Made by a program: the position numbers and the translations under genes. DNA of 64,000 nucleotides, from the NCBI GenBank assembly GCA_000697475.1, contig JNEU01001118.1, forward strand, positions 20,190 through 84,189, given 5' to 3'. Numbering within the stretch: the stretch's first letter is position 1; every line of letters starts with the position of its first letter. Source of the DNA: Lichtheimia corymbifera B2541 (Eukaryota > Mucoromycota > Mucoromycetes > Mucorales > Lichtheimiaceae). This document shows positions 24,045 through 36,038 of this stretch, piece by piece. The notes under the pieces were generated by a model that saw only the letters and a program-made list of their open reading frames with translations, was not told the origin of the DNA and did no database searches.

Positions 24045-27000
24045 ATGAAACACCACCACATGATCTTGTGCTCTTTGTTATATACCCTCCTTGCTATCAT
24101 TTTCTTTGTTCCAAAAAGTGGATTTGTCATTGCTTCGTCCTATGCCGTTGATCAAGAACAATTAGCACGAATTCCATATCGCTACGCATCGACCTCATTT
24201 GCCCGTGAAGGAGTGCTTTATAGCTATGGTGGGGTGACGCGTGATGCTAAAGCAACCACGTTATTTACATCAATCAGCTTCGATCCAACAAACGGCTCTG
24301 TTATATATCACAATGTCAATCAGTCGTCTAATGCACCTTATGCGTCCTATGCTCAAGGCGTCCTTCTTAATGACAATAACCGTTTCATCTTATTCGGCGG
24401 TACCGACAACATTACTTTGGCGACCACTACACCGAACAGCACCATGCGGGTGTTCGAGTATCGGTTTGATAACCAGACATGGCGTGAGCTGATCGTTTCG
24501 TCCAACAACAATCGTTTGCCTTTCATCGTATGGAGTTCACAGCAAAGCTTTCGTACAATGGAAACGTGTATCTTTATGGTGGCACAATTCACAACACACG
24601 CACTGTGCTAGACGATGCATGGGCCTTTGATCCCGAAACCGGGGAGTTCACGCAATTGACACCGCCTTCACCACCATCATACGTCTTGAGCAACACATCA
24701 TCCTTTGAAAATGATGACAAGAATCCATCCACTAACACTGGTCTTTACGGTCATTCAGCTATCAGCCTTTCGTAAGTTATCCTCATCCTCCATTTATACA
24801 ACCAGCACCCCACACCACATCACGCTGCTTTCCTTTTTCTTTCAATTTCAAAAAAGCCTGCAGCTAAACAACATCTCATTTTTAAACCTCCTGACATCCT
24901 TCTCTTTTATAGAAATGGGATCATTCTTCATTTGATGGGAACTGGATATTACAATGGCACCCTGTACTACAATACGGTCAATGACACCTTGTGCAACGTG
25001 GCATTGTTACTTGACACCAACACCCACCAATGGCGTTACCAGCCACTTGGAGGCCAAGACATCCCACAGCAGATTATCAATGGCTACGCTGCTCTTGGTA
25101 AGCATAAAATAATAGTTCGTGTATGGATCAATCTCACCATTACGTTTGTGTGTAGGGCCTGATCGCAAGACAGTCTATCTTAGTGGAGGTTGTATCACAA
25201 TTTGTTGGTCTGTGCGATTGCAAAACTAAACTCATTCATGCATCAGGTTATGGAGCCAGCAGAACATTGACTCGTCGATCGGTATCATCCAATGATTTGA
25301 GCGTGCTCAATACTACAAGCTGGGAATGGCAGACTCCAAGCAACGTCTATGGTGATACACCAAAGCCACGCTTTTTGGCCAATGCCGAATTATTGCTAGA
25401 CAAGTACATTGTGGTCTTTTTTGGTACGTTTTTATCGTCTTTTGTTATATATACAACTCACCGTCATCCATTCATAAAAGGCACATCGGAATACTTTTGG
25501 TACAATGATATCAGCGTCTTGCAATTTGGCTCCTTAGCCAATGGATCCTTTGTGGCTCAGTGGAAAAACAACATCACTACGCCTTTGCTTGCACCTATCC
25601 AACCCATGTTCCCTGATGATGATTCCCTTTCATCCACGCAAAAGATCGGTATTGCTCTGGCTGTCATTGGGATTGTCGTGCTCATCATAATTCTTGGCTC
25701 ATGGTACTTTGGTGAACCCGTCAAGCACCTCATAGGACGTTCTTATTATGGCATCATTTGGTCCATAAGGTATGAAATTATCATACCAGTATACGTGCCT
25801 TGATGTTGATCGCTGATCTTGCTATAGGGTTGGAGAACCATTATGGATCGGCGTGTCCCATACGCTGACTAAATTGGCATTATCCTTCATGTTCCTTGCA
25901 TACGTTATATATATTGTGAAGCTGGTGATTGATAGTGGGCAATCAAGCGTAGATCTCATTGAGCCTGCAAATCATGTGCTATTACCAGGTTGGTTAACCG
26001 ATGCATTGAAGCTAAATGAAACGCTAATCCAAGCATAGATATTCGATTCTGCTTTGATGGATGGGTAGATACCGCCGTTGGATGTGAAACCGAGAGCTTA
26101 TCTGTGGATGATTGCGTCTCGCTCAACTATATTCGACGTTTGGATATGCGTATGCACCAGCCTTATTTCGATTATACCGGAGCAATCGAGTGTCATCTCT
26201 TTCATGCTGATGAATATTTTCGGCTTACACGCACACCAACGATTGGACAGCAGCAACAATGCAATGGCAGTCGTATTCAATTCAGCTTTTTTGGGACACC
26301 TGCTGAGCAAGATACCAATCGCTTTGTGCATGTATCAGTATACCCGCGTGGTCGCGATCCCAACCTTGACTTTTATTACAATGAAGAAAAATACATGAAT
26401 AAGCAAGAGCTTGAAAAGTGGCTATACGATGATAGCAACAACCTTTTATCATCCAGTGATAAGCGCACATCATTGCATTTCAACACATCCGCTACACTGA
26501 GCTACAAATTACTCACTCATCGGTATCTACAATCAAGTCTTTGGAATATCGTAGGCATCGCTTCAGCCTACAACAGCACCTCTGAGGTGGATGCGACATT
26601 TTCACCTGATGTGCAGCGGCTTTTACGTCCTGGCAACAACCCTGCTAGTGTCAATTTCTTGGATGTCTATCCAGAGTCATTCGTTACATATACCCGTATG
26701 GAGCAAAAGCTGCACACGTTGTTGACATCCGTTGGGTCTATTGGTGGTTTATTGTCGCTGCTGGTTACTCTCAATTCTTGGCTATGGGGGTCTAGAGCAC
26801 GTGCTCCACTCGGATGGGCTCATCGTGTGCTTTGGGGTCGAAGAGCACACATGTGGCTTCTCAATGGCCTACGTACCAAGTTTGGAAATGTCTCTGACTC
26901 AGTACCTTACGTGCATCCTGTTGAGTCATGTTTACTTAGCCAACAGCAGGCTGATTGGCACAGCATTATTGATCTGCCACGTGGCTACCATACTGATTCC

Positions 27001-27513
27001 CCAGCATCATCACCGCTTGAACAGCCTACCACCTCCTCGGCAACATTGCAACCATCCGATCCAGAAATACAAAAAAAGTACAAGTTTCGTGATAGTAATC
27101 TCACTGACACCTCAAGGACCCAATGCGGTGATGATGATGATGATGATGATGATGATGGTGTTGTTGCTGCATCAGGCAGCTGCAATAGGTGTTTTATCGT
27201 GGCTCAAGAATTGGAAAGGCTCCAACGTCGTGTTCAGCTGAATGAGTTGGTCATGAAGGAATACTATATTGACGACGAGGTGTTTCGAAATATTAGCGTG
27301 GCTATGGATATTGATGACAAAGATCAGCAGGAGGTTTCTTTGTCAAGACAAAGATCCATTGCCTCCTCATTCTCTTCCCCTTACGATATAAGGCGCGGAT
27401 CACTTAAAAAGCATCAATCACGCAGCATGCCTTATATTCCACGTATCGTCAAGCCTATGCCATCACATGCGTCCTTACCGAATGATATCAGTCATTCAGC
27501 TAGTAAACCATGA
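24045..27513 (+). CDS. Large Kelch-repeat membrane protein with second ectodomain; apparent frame break in exon 1
   Basis: The start at 24045 gives a signal peptide. Later exons are 24913-25097, 25156-25188, 25247-25423, 25481-25769, 25828-25988 and 26039-27513, all phase-consistent. Kelch blades are visible (FILFGGTDN, NVYLYGGT, KTVYLSGGYG, IVVFFGGTSEYFW), rich in N-glycan sites. Then come TM1 (IGIALAVIGIVVLIII), a linker, TM2 (LALSFMFLAYVIYIVKLV), a second soluble domain with Cys pairs (RFCFDGW, GCET, DDCVS, ECHLF), TM3 (SVGSIGGLLSLLVTL) and a cytosolic tail with an Asp run and a coiled-coil-like segment. Exon 1 reads in one frame to NNNRLPF and in another from SFAFHRMEFTAKLS; the second frame aligns with the other blades, so a base seems missing near 24500-24515. 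Function unknown; cell-surface or endomembrane location inferred. Confidence 0.78.
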
Positions 27514-27812
27514 ATGTAACTTTAGTCGCACTTTTCTTTGTATTGTAAAACCATAATACTTGTCACTTTAAATATGTTACCAATGTATGGGCAATAAATA
27601 AAGATGGTACATCATCCATCTTTCTCTACAGCTTATCACGACAACGTTCACGTCACACAAACGCAATGCGCATAATCAAAGCACAGCCACCCATCCCTTC
27701 CCACAAGCAAGGAAACAGCGATCATCTCCATCGTATATTAACAATGCTACTATGGATAAAACGACCGCGTCGAAACGATTTTGGTATGAGAAACTTTTTT
27801 ATGGTACAAAAA

Positions 27813-30258
27813 CTATAACTTGATCAAATCCACTCTTATTCTCTCATGTGATGGTTTGGCATCTCCTTGGGATGAATGGAGCGTAAATCGTGCGTAGGTT
27901 CCACCATTTTGCCGCTTTGTTAAATGTCCAGGGTTGACACAAACGACCTCGTCCATAACCTAGCAATAGCAGGAATGCATACAATGAATACCGCGAAAAC
28001 ATACATTAGCAGCATCCTATACACTCATCTTACCTTTGCAAATATCTTGAGTTGTGAGGGAGCAATTAAAACATCTGGTTTGATGGGGATCTGGAGCTCA
28101 GGCAATTGTTCTGAATCAATGCAATCGGTTGGCGCATATGGGAACAAAGGATAAAAGCTATTATGATAGCCCCGTTAACATACCAGCAAGTCACCCAGTC
28201 ATTTGTACATACCTGTGTTGTCTAATCAAGTGTGATAATAACCTTGGCAGCCGGTCTTTTGAAGCATTGCTACATGCGAAGGATTAACCATCAAACCAAA
28301 ACACAAATCGAGATAGGCAACATACTTTGAAATTTCCTCCCGGGAGATGTTCATAAGAATATCAGTATTTCCAAGAGCCAATGTCGTGCCATTGATATCG
28401 ATTATTGCAGGGTTGCTCAGTGTCAGTACGTTTTCAAGCTTCAGCAGGGATTGAGGTAGCGGTGGTTGTGGGATCACGGGATATTCGTGAATGATGTCGT
28501 TCGCATGGGGAATAATGACTAATTGCATCCCTGGGCATTGTTCGGCAAGCTTGGATAAATGTGGTGTCACCTGCTTTTGGAGGATTTCTTCAGGTGTAAG
28601 ATCCATTGTTGCATTGACGATATCAGGATGATTTTCGGAGACAAAGGGTCCCATCTAAATAAAAATGACAATGAGTCCCTGGATTCTTTGTTGTCGACAG
28701 CAACACACCCCCCTCCTCCTCCTCCTCCTCAATTACCAAGACAACGACATCCGGCTTTTGCTCGATACAGGTTTCAATCAATTTTTCCAGTGGTTGATAT
28801 GCGAGATCATCATCAAACGTATAGGGTCCAGCCGATACAATTACATCAACAGGTTCGGTGATACTGCTACTGTCATCACCCATTCGATCCATGGCGGGTG
28901 GTAATGGGGGCTATATGTATATGACAATCATAAGATCCTACTCTAGTCACTGATGACATATAAGCCACTTACCATCAACAACTTCTCTGCAACCAAAAGG
29001 CGACCGGTATTGTTCACACCTTCGACACCGATAATCTACGTCATTGAACGTAAGCAACTACCTTGTATGATGTATGGATTCCCACTATGCGTACCTGACC
29101 AGGGAAGAGGCTGTACTGCTCCACTCTGCTAATATCCAATTGTACTCGTTTACCCATGCCCAGATCTCGAGAGGTTTCCAACACGATGGATTGAGCGTTC
29201 AACTTTCCTTCGGATGCATCGCAACAAATACGACCCACGGTCACTATTTTATCCTTCCCAAATCATGTCAATATCTGATATTGTGTGCACACACACTCCC
29301 CTTTGATATACCTGATGGGCTCTGGTAGGATTGGAAAATCCTCCTTCCAGCTGATAATGCTTCTCAATTTGTTCCGCAATATACTCGATCCGCTCATCAA
29401 GACCTATCCCAACCCATTATGGTCAATATCCTTATGATGTATGAGTATAAATACACTTACTATCAGCCTTGTCCCTGATCTTTTCAAACATGTATCGATA
29501 ATTGTCGCTTTTTGATTGCACCACATCCACTTTTGCTCTTTTGGTAGTCGAGTCCGTAATGGGTTGACGCAGGGGTAATTGGGGGTTGCATTGTTCCTCA
29601 ACAGTGTTGCCAGCCATGCGTTGTGCAAACGAGGTCGATGTGCGTGATCTACTCTCCATCCCTTTTGTCAGATCATACTCTCACCTCCCCCACCCCTGAT
29701 AAATCCTTTGCTTCACTTACGGTCCAATAGAACGCATACTTTTGGAATTTTGTGGAGTTCGAGATTGTGGCGTGGATCTTGCATTGGGACGTGCCATGGT
29801 CTTGGATATACTTTTTTTTGTACATGTCAATAACAACTCTTTGACAACACTAAAGCCTTTACTCACAAATCTTCAAGGGATTCGCCTTCGTCAACTTGCA
29901 TATCATAATCGCCCATATCCATAGTAGCTGGGTTGGACACCTTGGCTTGGTCACGTCGCTTTTGTTCAAGCTGTTGCTCAAACTCACGTTGCAAGTTGAT
30001 CTTGAGCTGACGAATGAGATCGACCGTCATTTCAACCTTTTCAAGACGTAGGTTCAGAGAGAATGCTTCCCATTTGAACTTGAGATCGGTGGGAGAGAGG
30101 TTGTATAGTCGTAAAAGCGATTCCACTGTCAAAGAAATAAGATCAGTCGATCGACTCGATCGTCAAGGGGTTCCTTCCTTCTTACACTCATCGAGAATAT
30201 CGCCGTGGGTTGCTTCTGTCAAACGAAAGGTGTCACGTAATTTGTCGCGTTGACTCAT
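27813..30258 (-). CDS. POLA2: DNA polymerase alpha-primase subunit B (POLA2/POL12)
   Basis: Twelve exons (30258-30186, 30125-29867, 29810-29740, 29661-29461, 29403-29312, 29253-29095, 29035-28973, 28910-28737, 28654-28326, 28269-28213, 28157-28034, 27959-27813) close to 582 aa. This is the regulatory B subunit of the replicative primase complex. Residues 1-~105 are a small helical domain; a TPQSRTPQNS linker with possible phosphosites follows. The OB-fold starts near KIVTVGRICC and holds ISRVEQYSLFPGQIIGVEGVNN. The calcineurin-like domain shows VIVSAGPYTF, VVVLMGPFVSENHPDI, VIIPHANDI and LGNTDIL. The end has CVNPGHLTKRQNGGTYARF. Its metal-site residues look degenerate, as is normal for B subunits. 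The end of exon 3 (GTATGC donor) was chosen by phase and is the least certain junction. It is convergent with the Kelch gene. Confidence 0.95.
28703..28729. repeat. Intronic CCT/GAG microsatellite in POLA2
   Basis: A (CCT)n run ends beside a C6 tract. On the transcribed strand it is a GA/G-rich purine run inside the intron between exons 8 and 9 of POLA2. Confidence 0.85.
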
Positions 30259-31417
30259 TGTGGGTGGGTGGGTGGAGGAGCGTATGTGCCTTGTTTGATG
30301 GATGGGGAGTTGATAGCGGAGAGGAAAGGCAGGTACGCGTTACAACTAAAGACGCGATTTGGGTGATGGTTGCACGCGTGGTCGGTGATACACACAAAAG
30401 CATGAAAAATGCTGGCAGATTATAATGATAAGAATCGAGCCATTGCGAGGATAAAAAGGACCAGGGGGGTTGCTGTATGGCGTACATTGCATGTCACCAC
30501 GAGTTGCTCATATTCGGGTGATCCATTCTTTTTTGTTGCATTGCCCATTTCACTCGCAACTTTGCTCTAAAGCCTTCTTTGTTATTGACATACATTTTCC
30601 CATTTTATGGAGATTTGTTTACCTTGCTTATGGCGGGTAATTAGCATTATTTGTAAGGTGGAGTGATGGGGAAATCAGGGTGAAGATTGAATTGCTGACG
30701 ACATGGACGCCATGTGCGACATTGGAAACAGACAACTTTGTGATGAAATGCTTATTTGTAGTACACGAATGGTTTTAAAGAATGAGAAGGTTTTCTTCTA
30801 TGCTCCTTATGGTGGGATCCTCCCTGAAGCATCGTAGTAATCCCATTGTGTGTATGTGTGTACACGCAACCCCCTGTTTTCGTACAATTTCTCTAATTAA
30901 GCAGGAAGCGTCAAATGACGGGTACTGCAACGTGCAAACATTATCGATAGGGCACAACAAAAGACACTCTTAGCTTCTCTCTCCTTTCTCTCCTCGAGAT
31001 TTCAATATATTGAAGCACTCCCTGTCTGTGCTTTTTGATAACTGGCAGCTGAAACGAATAATAGACGTTGCTGTCATGCAGTAGTATTTCTATTAAAGAT
31101 AGGCTGTGTTGGGGCAACGAGTAATCAGTCTTGCCTTTTCAATGGGTTACTCCTGACAGTTCTCAGAACTCGGTGCATAAGGCTGGAATTGGATTGAATG
31201 CCTATTGCTGTCAACCCGCAGAATAAGTATTTTGCTGCTTTAATGTCGAGTAACATCCTGCTGCTTTATTTGATGAAATAGCTATCCCACCCCCTATATT
31301 GCTTCTTGTAACATTTTCTTCCTTTTTTCACTCTTTCTCTTTCTCTCTCTCTCTCTCTCTTTTTCATCCTCCTCTTTTTCTCCTTTCTATTATATCCCAT
31401 TCGCATGATATAGCATC
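30259..31417. other. Divergent intergenic region between POLA2 and the RhoGAP gene
   Basis: No gene is recognised. The last ~100 bp before the RhoGAP start are strongly C/T-rich, including a (CT)n run near 31341-31360, typical of fungal leaders. Short GTGG repeats flank the POLA2 start near 30265-30280. Confidence 0.5.
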
Positions 31418-34400
31418 ATGGCGTCAAAAGTTGCGCCCAGTAACGAAGACGGCAATGACTTGGACGCCTCCTGTCACACACTACGCACTTGTGGTCGATT
31501 GCGTCAAAGCTCACAGGATGAGGAACTTCGAAAGGTCATTGAGAAGCAACGCATTGTCATTCGAGATCTACGAAAAGCGCTGGCCAAAGTAACGGCAGAC
31601 CGCGATAATTTGCTTGCCAAGTTTGACACAAGTTCAAGTAACAACGCCGCAACTGGTGATCGCCCTCCTGCTGCTACCCCTGTGCAACATGAAATGTTAA
31701 TGATGATGAGCGATGAGGATGATGCCTTGAGTACAAGTCCCAGCACCAGCAGCTGTTGCAGTACAGCAAGTAGCAGTAATCCTACAACAACAGGCCCTGT
31801 TCCTCCTCCACGATCCCCATTTCGACAACATAATATATACAACAACAATCAGCATCATCCAACATCTCCTATTAGCAGCAGCAATAATAGTGCCAAAGAA
31901 CAGCTGACTGAGGACCCATCATCGACCCCACATCGAGTTGATAGTTTGTCTTCAACATGTGCTAGTGGACGCCGAAATCCCAATACACGTTCATCATCGC
32001 TTCCTGTTGCAAGCTTCAAACGTTCCATTTCACCAACCACTGCTGCTACCATGATGGTTAATAATTCACCAGTCAGTGCTATCTTGGATAAAGACAAGCA
32101 ACTTTTTGCTCGTTACCAGGAGTCAATGCAACGAACAACAGTGACCAATGGCGATCATGTCGAATGCAGCACAAAGACATCCATCAGTAGTGCAGGAGAT
32201 ATCTCAACTCACGACGACGACCTATCACCCTCTGCAAACCACCACCACCAACAACAATGGTTATGGCCATCTCCACCTCCCATTCCACCCTCTGAGAGAA
32301 AAATGTCAACATCAACATATAATCGACGCCATGTACGTAGAGCATCATCCCAGCCTGCCATTGTCACATCCACTTCTTCATCCCTTCGAAAGCCTACTGA
32401 GAAGAAAATTGATCGTTTGCTCGATGGTGTCTCGGTTAAAGTTCTCGGTTCTAACATCACGACCAACGACAAAGGAAAAGGAGTGGTATCGTTTACAATC
32501 TCAGTGGGACAAAACGCCGACAAGGAATTGTGGTGCATTGAGAAACGCTATTCTCATTTCTTAACCCTGGATACCAAAGTGAGTTACTCCCCTTCATGTT
32601 ATTGAATTGTTGTCAGTTACTAATATACCATCGCTATAGTTGAAATCACAATGCAAATCAAAGACATTTAAGACGACCAAGCTACCTGACAAGGCTCTTT
32701 TCGCTACTCATGCACCAAGCAAAGCAGACCAAAGAAAGCATGCCATTGAAAAATACTTGCAACGTGTCATTGAAGTACCATGGCCAGACTTATCAGTGCT
32801 TCATGACTTTTTGAACACGGACAAGACGTATCGAAAAGAAGAATCTCAACAAGTAGGTACCTCGACAAATCTGTGGTTGATGTCATCATGTGGATTAACG
32901 CATTTTCCTTTTATAAGACTCGTCCGGGATATAAAGCAGGGTACTTGACACGGCGTGGCAAGAGCTTTGTGGGTTGGAAGACTCGATATTTTGTATTTGA
33001 AAATGGTGTCCTGAGATATTACGATAATGTAAGTAGAACATGATCCGTATTGGCTTTGAATTGACGCCTCCTCTTTTTAGCCTGAAGGAGCATTATTGGG
33101 GACCATCCTTATACCGGATGCACAAATCCGATCAAGCAATTCACAGTCATCTTCCCATGAACCGCATCATGCATTCCTTATTGTTGAGCCTAAAAAGGCT
33201 GCATCTCCTGGCAGCGGAGTGTATCGACATTTGTTATGTGCTGAATCGGATAAGGAACGGGACGAATGGGTGGATGTTCTTACACAAGCCAAAAAGGATG
33301 CGCAAGATGCCAGCACAACCGCTCCATATCACCCACCTCGAGCTAATTCAGCTGATTCAGCAGCACATCACGAGTATCACCACGATGATGAGCGACCTCC
33401 CTTGCGTCAACGTTCAAGTATGGATCAAGTATATATGCCGACTAGCAGCAAGAAATACAGCATCACATCATCCGTAGGCAGTAATCGCCGAGGATCCGTT
33501 GGAAGTAGTAGTCGTCCATGTTCACCCTCTACAGATGACCAAGAAGGAGGAGGACTTATGGATGGCAAAAAGAAAAAAGGAAATCGAAGGACGTTTTGGT
33601 CAAAGAAAATGGCCACTGGCATACCATCCACAAACAGCATCCGAGGTCTCTTATCACGCAATTCAACAGATACATCAGCTGACACATCAATATCCTCTCC
33701 ACAAGGTGCATCCAATGGCAAGAATAATCCATCCAACAAAGTATTTGGTGTACCCCTTGGAGAAGCCGTGCGTGCATCACGTGTTTCAGATACATGCCAT
33801 CTTCCTGCTATTGTCGTTCGCTGTATTGAGTATCTCGAAGCCAACAACGCTACAAGGGAAGAAGGGATTTATCGACTGAGCGGAAGTGCCGTCAAAATTA
33901 GATCTTTGCGAGAAGAATTTGATCAGGGTAAGTAATGATGTTGTAGTATCTTAGCTCACACTCTGATCACTATGCGTGCAATAGGCACCGACGTTAATCT
34001 TTTGGAGTCAAATGAGCACCATGATATCCATGCTGTGGCTGGCGTTTTCAAAATGTGGTTACGAGAGCTACCAGGAAATGTCTTGACAGAGGAATTGCTA
34101 CCAGAGTTTTTGCCTGTAATAGGTAAGCATCAAGAGGCATCACCATCCTAGAGCTAGATAGGTGTGCTAACAATGGTTTCTGAGTAGATCTTGTGGATCG
34201 TCACGAGCGTGTACAAGAATTAGGAAGGCTGGTATCCATGCTACCACTGGCCAATTATGCATTACTCCGTAGCCTTTGCACGCATTTGATAGGCGTTGTG
34301 ACGAGTTCAGAGACCAACAAGATGAATGCACGCAACGTTGGCATTATTTTCTCGCCCACATTGCAAATCCCAACCGGTATATTCAACCTGTTCCTGAGCG

Positions 34401-34903
34401 AATTCCAATACATCTTTATGACAGACAACAACGACATGACCATCGCAGCCGACAGTAACAAGATTCAGCTCGATTCAGTTACTGGTAGCTCCTTGTCAAC
34501 ATCATCTACCATCAATACCGATCCTTTACATCCTACTCAGCCTCTCCCCCGTGTGCAGCATACTGTATTTGATGAACAAGGTCGGAGCAACAGAAATAGC
34601 GTGCATTATATGAATGGCACCCCATTCTCAATTGTGGGTTTGGAAAAAGGTAACTACGCTTTATTTATACATGCCATAGCAACGTGTCTCATTTAAAAAC
34701 TCTTGAAAGGGAATGCCCATGTTGGAGATGACGACGAGGTAGACGACCTGGATTTTCACAATGACACTCTCGACGATGACAATGAGCCCACTTCTAGCAA
34801 TGGCAGCCTTCGCATGTCAGAAAGCTTTCACAGTAACGATAGTAAACCAGACATGACAACCACATCCTTCACAGCTTCCGGTCAATTACTTGCTATGAAA
34901 TAA
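31418..34903 (+). CDS. Rho GTPase-activating protein with PX and PH domains (BEM3-like)
   Basis: Seven exons (31418-32578, 32640-32852, 32918-33028, 33081-33927, 33985-34122, 34188-34649, 34710-34903) close to 1041 aa. An N-terminal coiled coil (~35-70) is followed by ~250 disordered residues, a PX domain (~335-460: VSVKVLGSN, EKRYSHFLTLD, basic KSKTFKTTKLPDKALF), a PH domain (~475-610: GYLTRRGKSFVGWKTRYFVFENGVLRYYDN, KERDEWVDVL) and a RhoGAP domain (~700-890). The arginine finger is in EEGIYRLSGS and the helix is KMWLRELPGNVLTEELLP. The tail is acidic. The order PX-PH-RhoGAP matches yeast BEM3, a Cdc42 GAP at polarity sites; phosphoinositide binding is expected. The Cdc42 target is inferred. 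Confidence 0.93.
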
Positions 34904-35380
34904 CATGACCACACATATTGTATATGTTTTATCTTCTATCTGCCATTTGTTTTCTTTCTCTTTTATACATACACACGCAAACACATATCACTCGTTAGCT
35001 ATTCCATTGAAACTTTATATCACAATCTTCCTATTCCCCATCCGCACTTATAGTTAATCATCCAAACAACTATAAAGTTATCACATTTTATCGCATTGTA
35101 TTCTAAAGAATGAATGTTACATGAGAATCAGCTACCTATGCATATATGCATGGTCTATTGCTTCGTCGGGGTTGCTAGGAGACATGGTTGGATATTGTCA
35201 GGTTGACCCATCCCCATGCTCCGACAAATGACTCTAAATCACTCTTCCACATGAAATTGCCACCCATTGACCTTCCCAAATACCTTTATATTTTTATCAC
35301 TGAATATTACAGGTATTCCGCTACCATATGACACCAATTTTGACATTTTCCCGATATGACAATTGCGCCGTCTATTATGA
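34904..35380. other. Intergenic region upstream of tRNA-Gln
   Basis: It is the 3' flank of the RhoGAP gene, AT-rich, with ordinary pyrimidine tracts. No further gene is seen. Confidence 0.45.
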
Positions 35381-35410
35381 ACCGAGCATGTTTGCAAAAA
35401 CATGCTCGGT
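35381..35410. repeat. Perfect 13-bp inverted repeat overlapping the tRNA 5' end
   Basis: The left arm 35381-35393 and right arm 35398-35410 are exact reverse complements with a 4-base GCAA loop. The right arm includes the first three bases (GGT) of the tRNA-Gln gene. Confidence 0.95.
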
Positions 35411-35479
35411 CTCGTGATGTAACGGTTAGCATATGAGACTCTGAATCTCATTATCCGAGTTCGAATCTCGGCGAGACCT
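35408..35479 (+). tRNA. tRNA-Gln (anticodon CTG)
   Basis: The cloverleaf is complete. The acceptor stem GGTCTCG pairs with CGAGACC and T is the discriminator base. The anticodon stem TGAGA/TCTCA encloses loop CTCTGAA, giving anticodon CTG, which reads the glutamine codon CAG. The T-arm CCGAG/CTCGG encloses TTCGAAT, which also forms the Pol III B box. There is no intron. A T5 run follows at 35490-35494. The CTG anticodon here is glutamine-type and not a CUG reassignment tRNA, which would carry anticodon CAG. Confidence 0.95.
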
Positions 35480-35489
35480 AAGGATATTG

Positions 35490-35494
35490 TTTTT
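35490..35494 (+). terminator. RNA polymerase III T-run terminator
   Basis: Five T residues lie ten bases after the tRNA-Gln gene, at the usual distance for Pol III termination. A second T5 follows at about 35498-35502. Confidence 0.8.
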
Positions 35495-36038
35495 AAGTTT
35501 TTGGATAAAGTCACGTGACCTGAGGTTTGGTTTGGTCGACATGATATTTTTCCATTATACAAGAAAAGTTATAGATCATTGCCATGTAATCTGTCAAAAG
35601 GATCAAGTATATGTATCCAGGTAATCACATTCAAAGGTATTTGTTCGAATATTCATAACAGCTCACATTCGGTTGTCAGGTTCATGCACGTGTGCCACAA
35701 AAAAAAGCCGCATGCAATGTCCTGGTTTAATAAAGATGCTACAACGTTGTATTCATTAATGATACTTGTTACACGCTTGTGTTTTGTCAGGTGTGGCAAT
35801 GTGTAATATTTCACACGATCCTGTCAAACGACAAGATCACCTGACAGGAGCCCATGCACTATACCCATTTATCTGCCTCTCTCTCTTTTTCACAATGTAC
35901 CCACAATTAGTGCAAGTTACAAATAGTTATTGGTGCAATGAGTGATGTTATTTACAGATGCAAGAGGAAGATGGTAATGCAATATGGATGAAGGTGAGGG
36001 GTAACAAGCGAGTGAATGAAAAAGGTTATGATAAGTTA
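35495..36038. other. Intergenic region downstream of tRNA-Gln
   Basis: AT-rich DNA with no recognised gene. It includes the 3' flank of the leftward gene ending at 36039. Confidence 0.45.

Noticed and set aside
29041..29244. POLA2 exon starting directly at TGACCGTGG (after AAAATAG)
   Set aside because: The phase does not fit the previous exon; the acceptor at 29254 (exon from 29253, DKIVTVGRICC) does and gives the expected OB-fold start.
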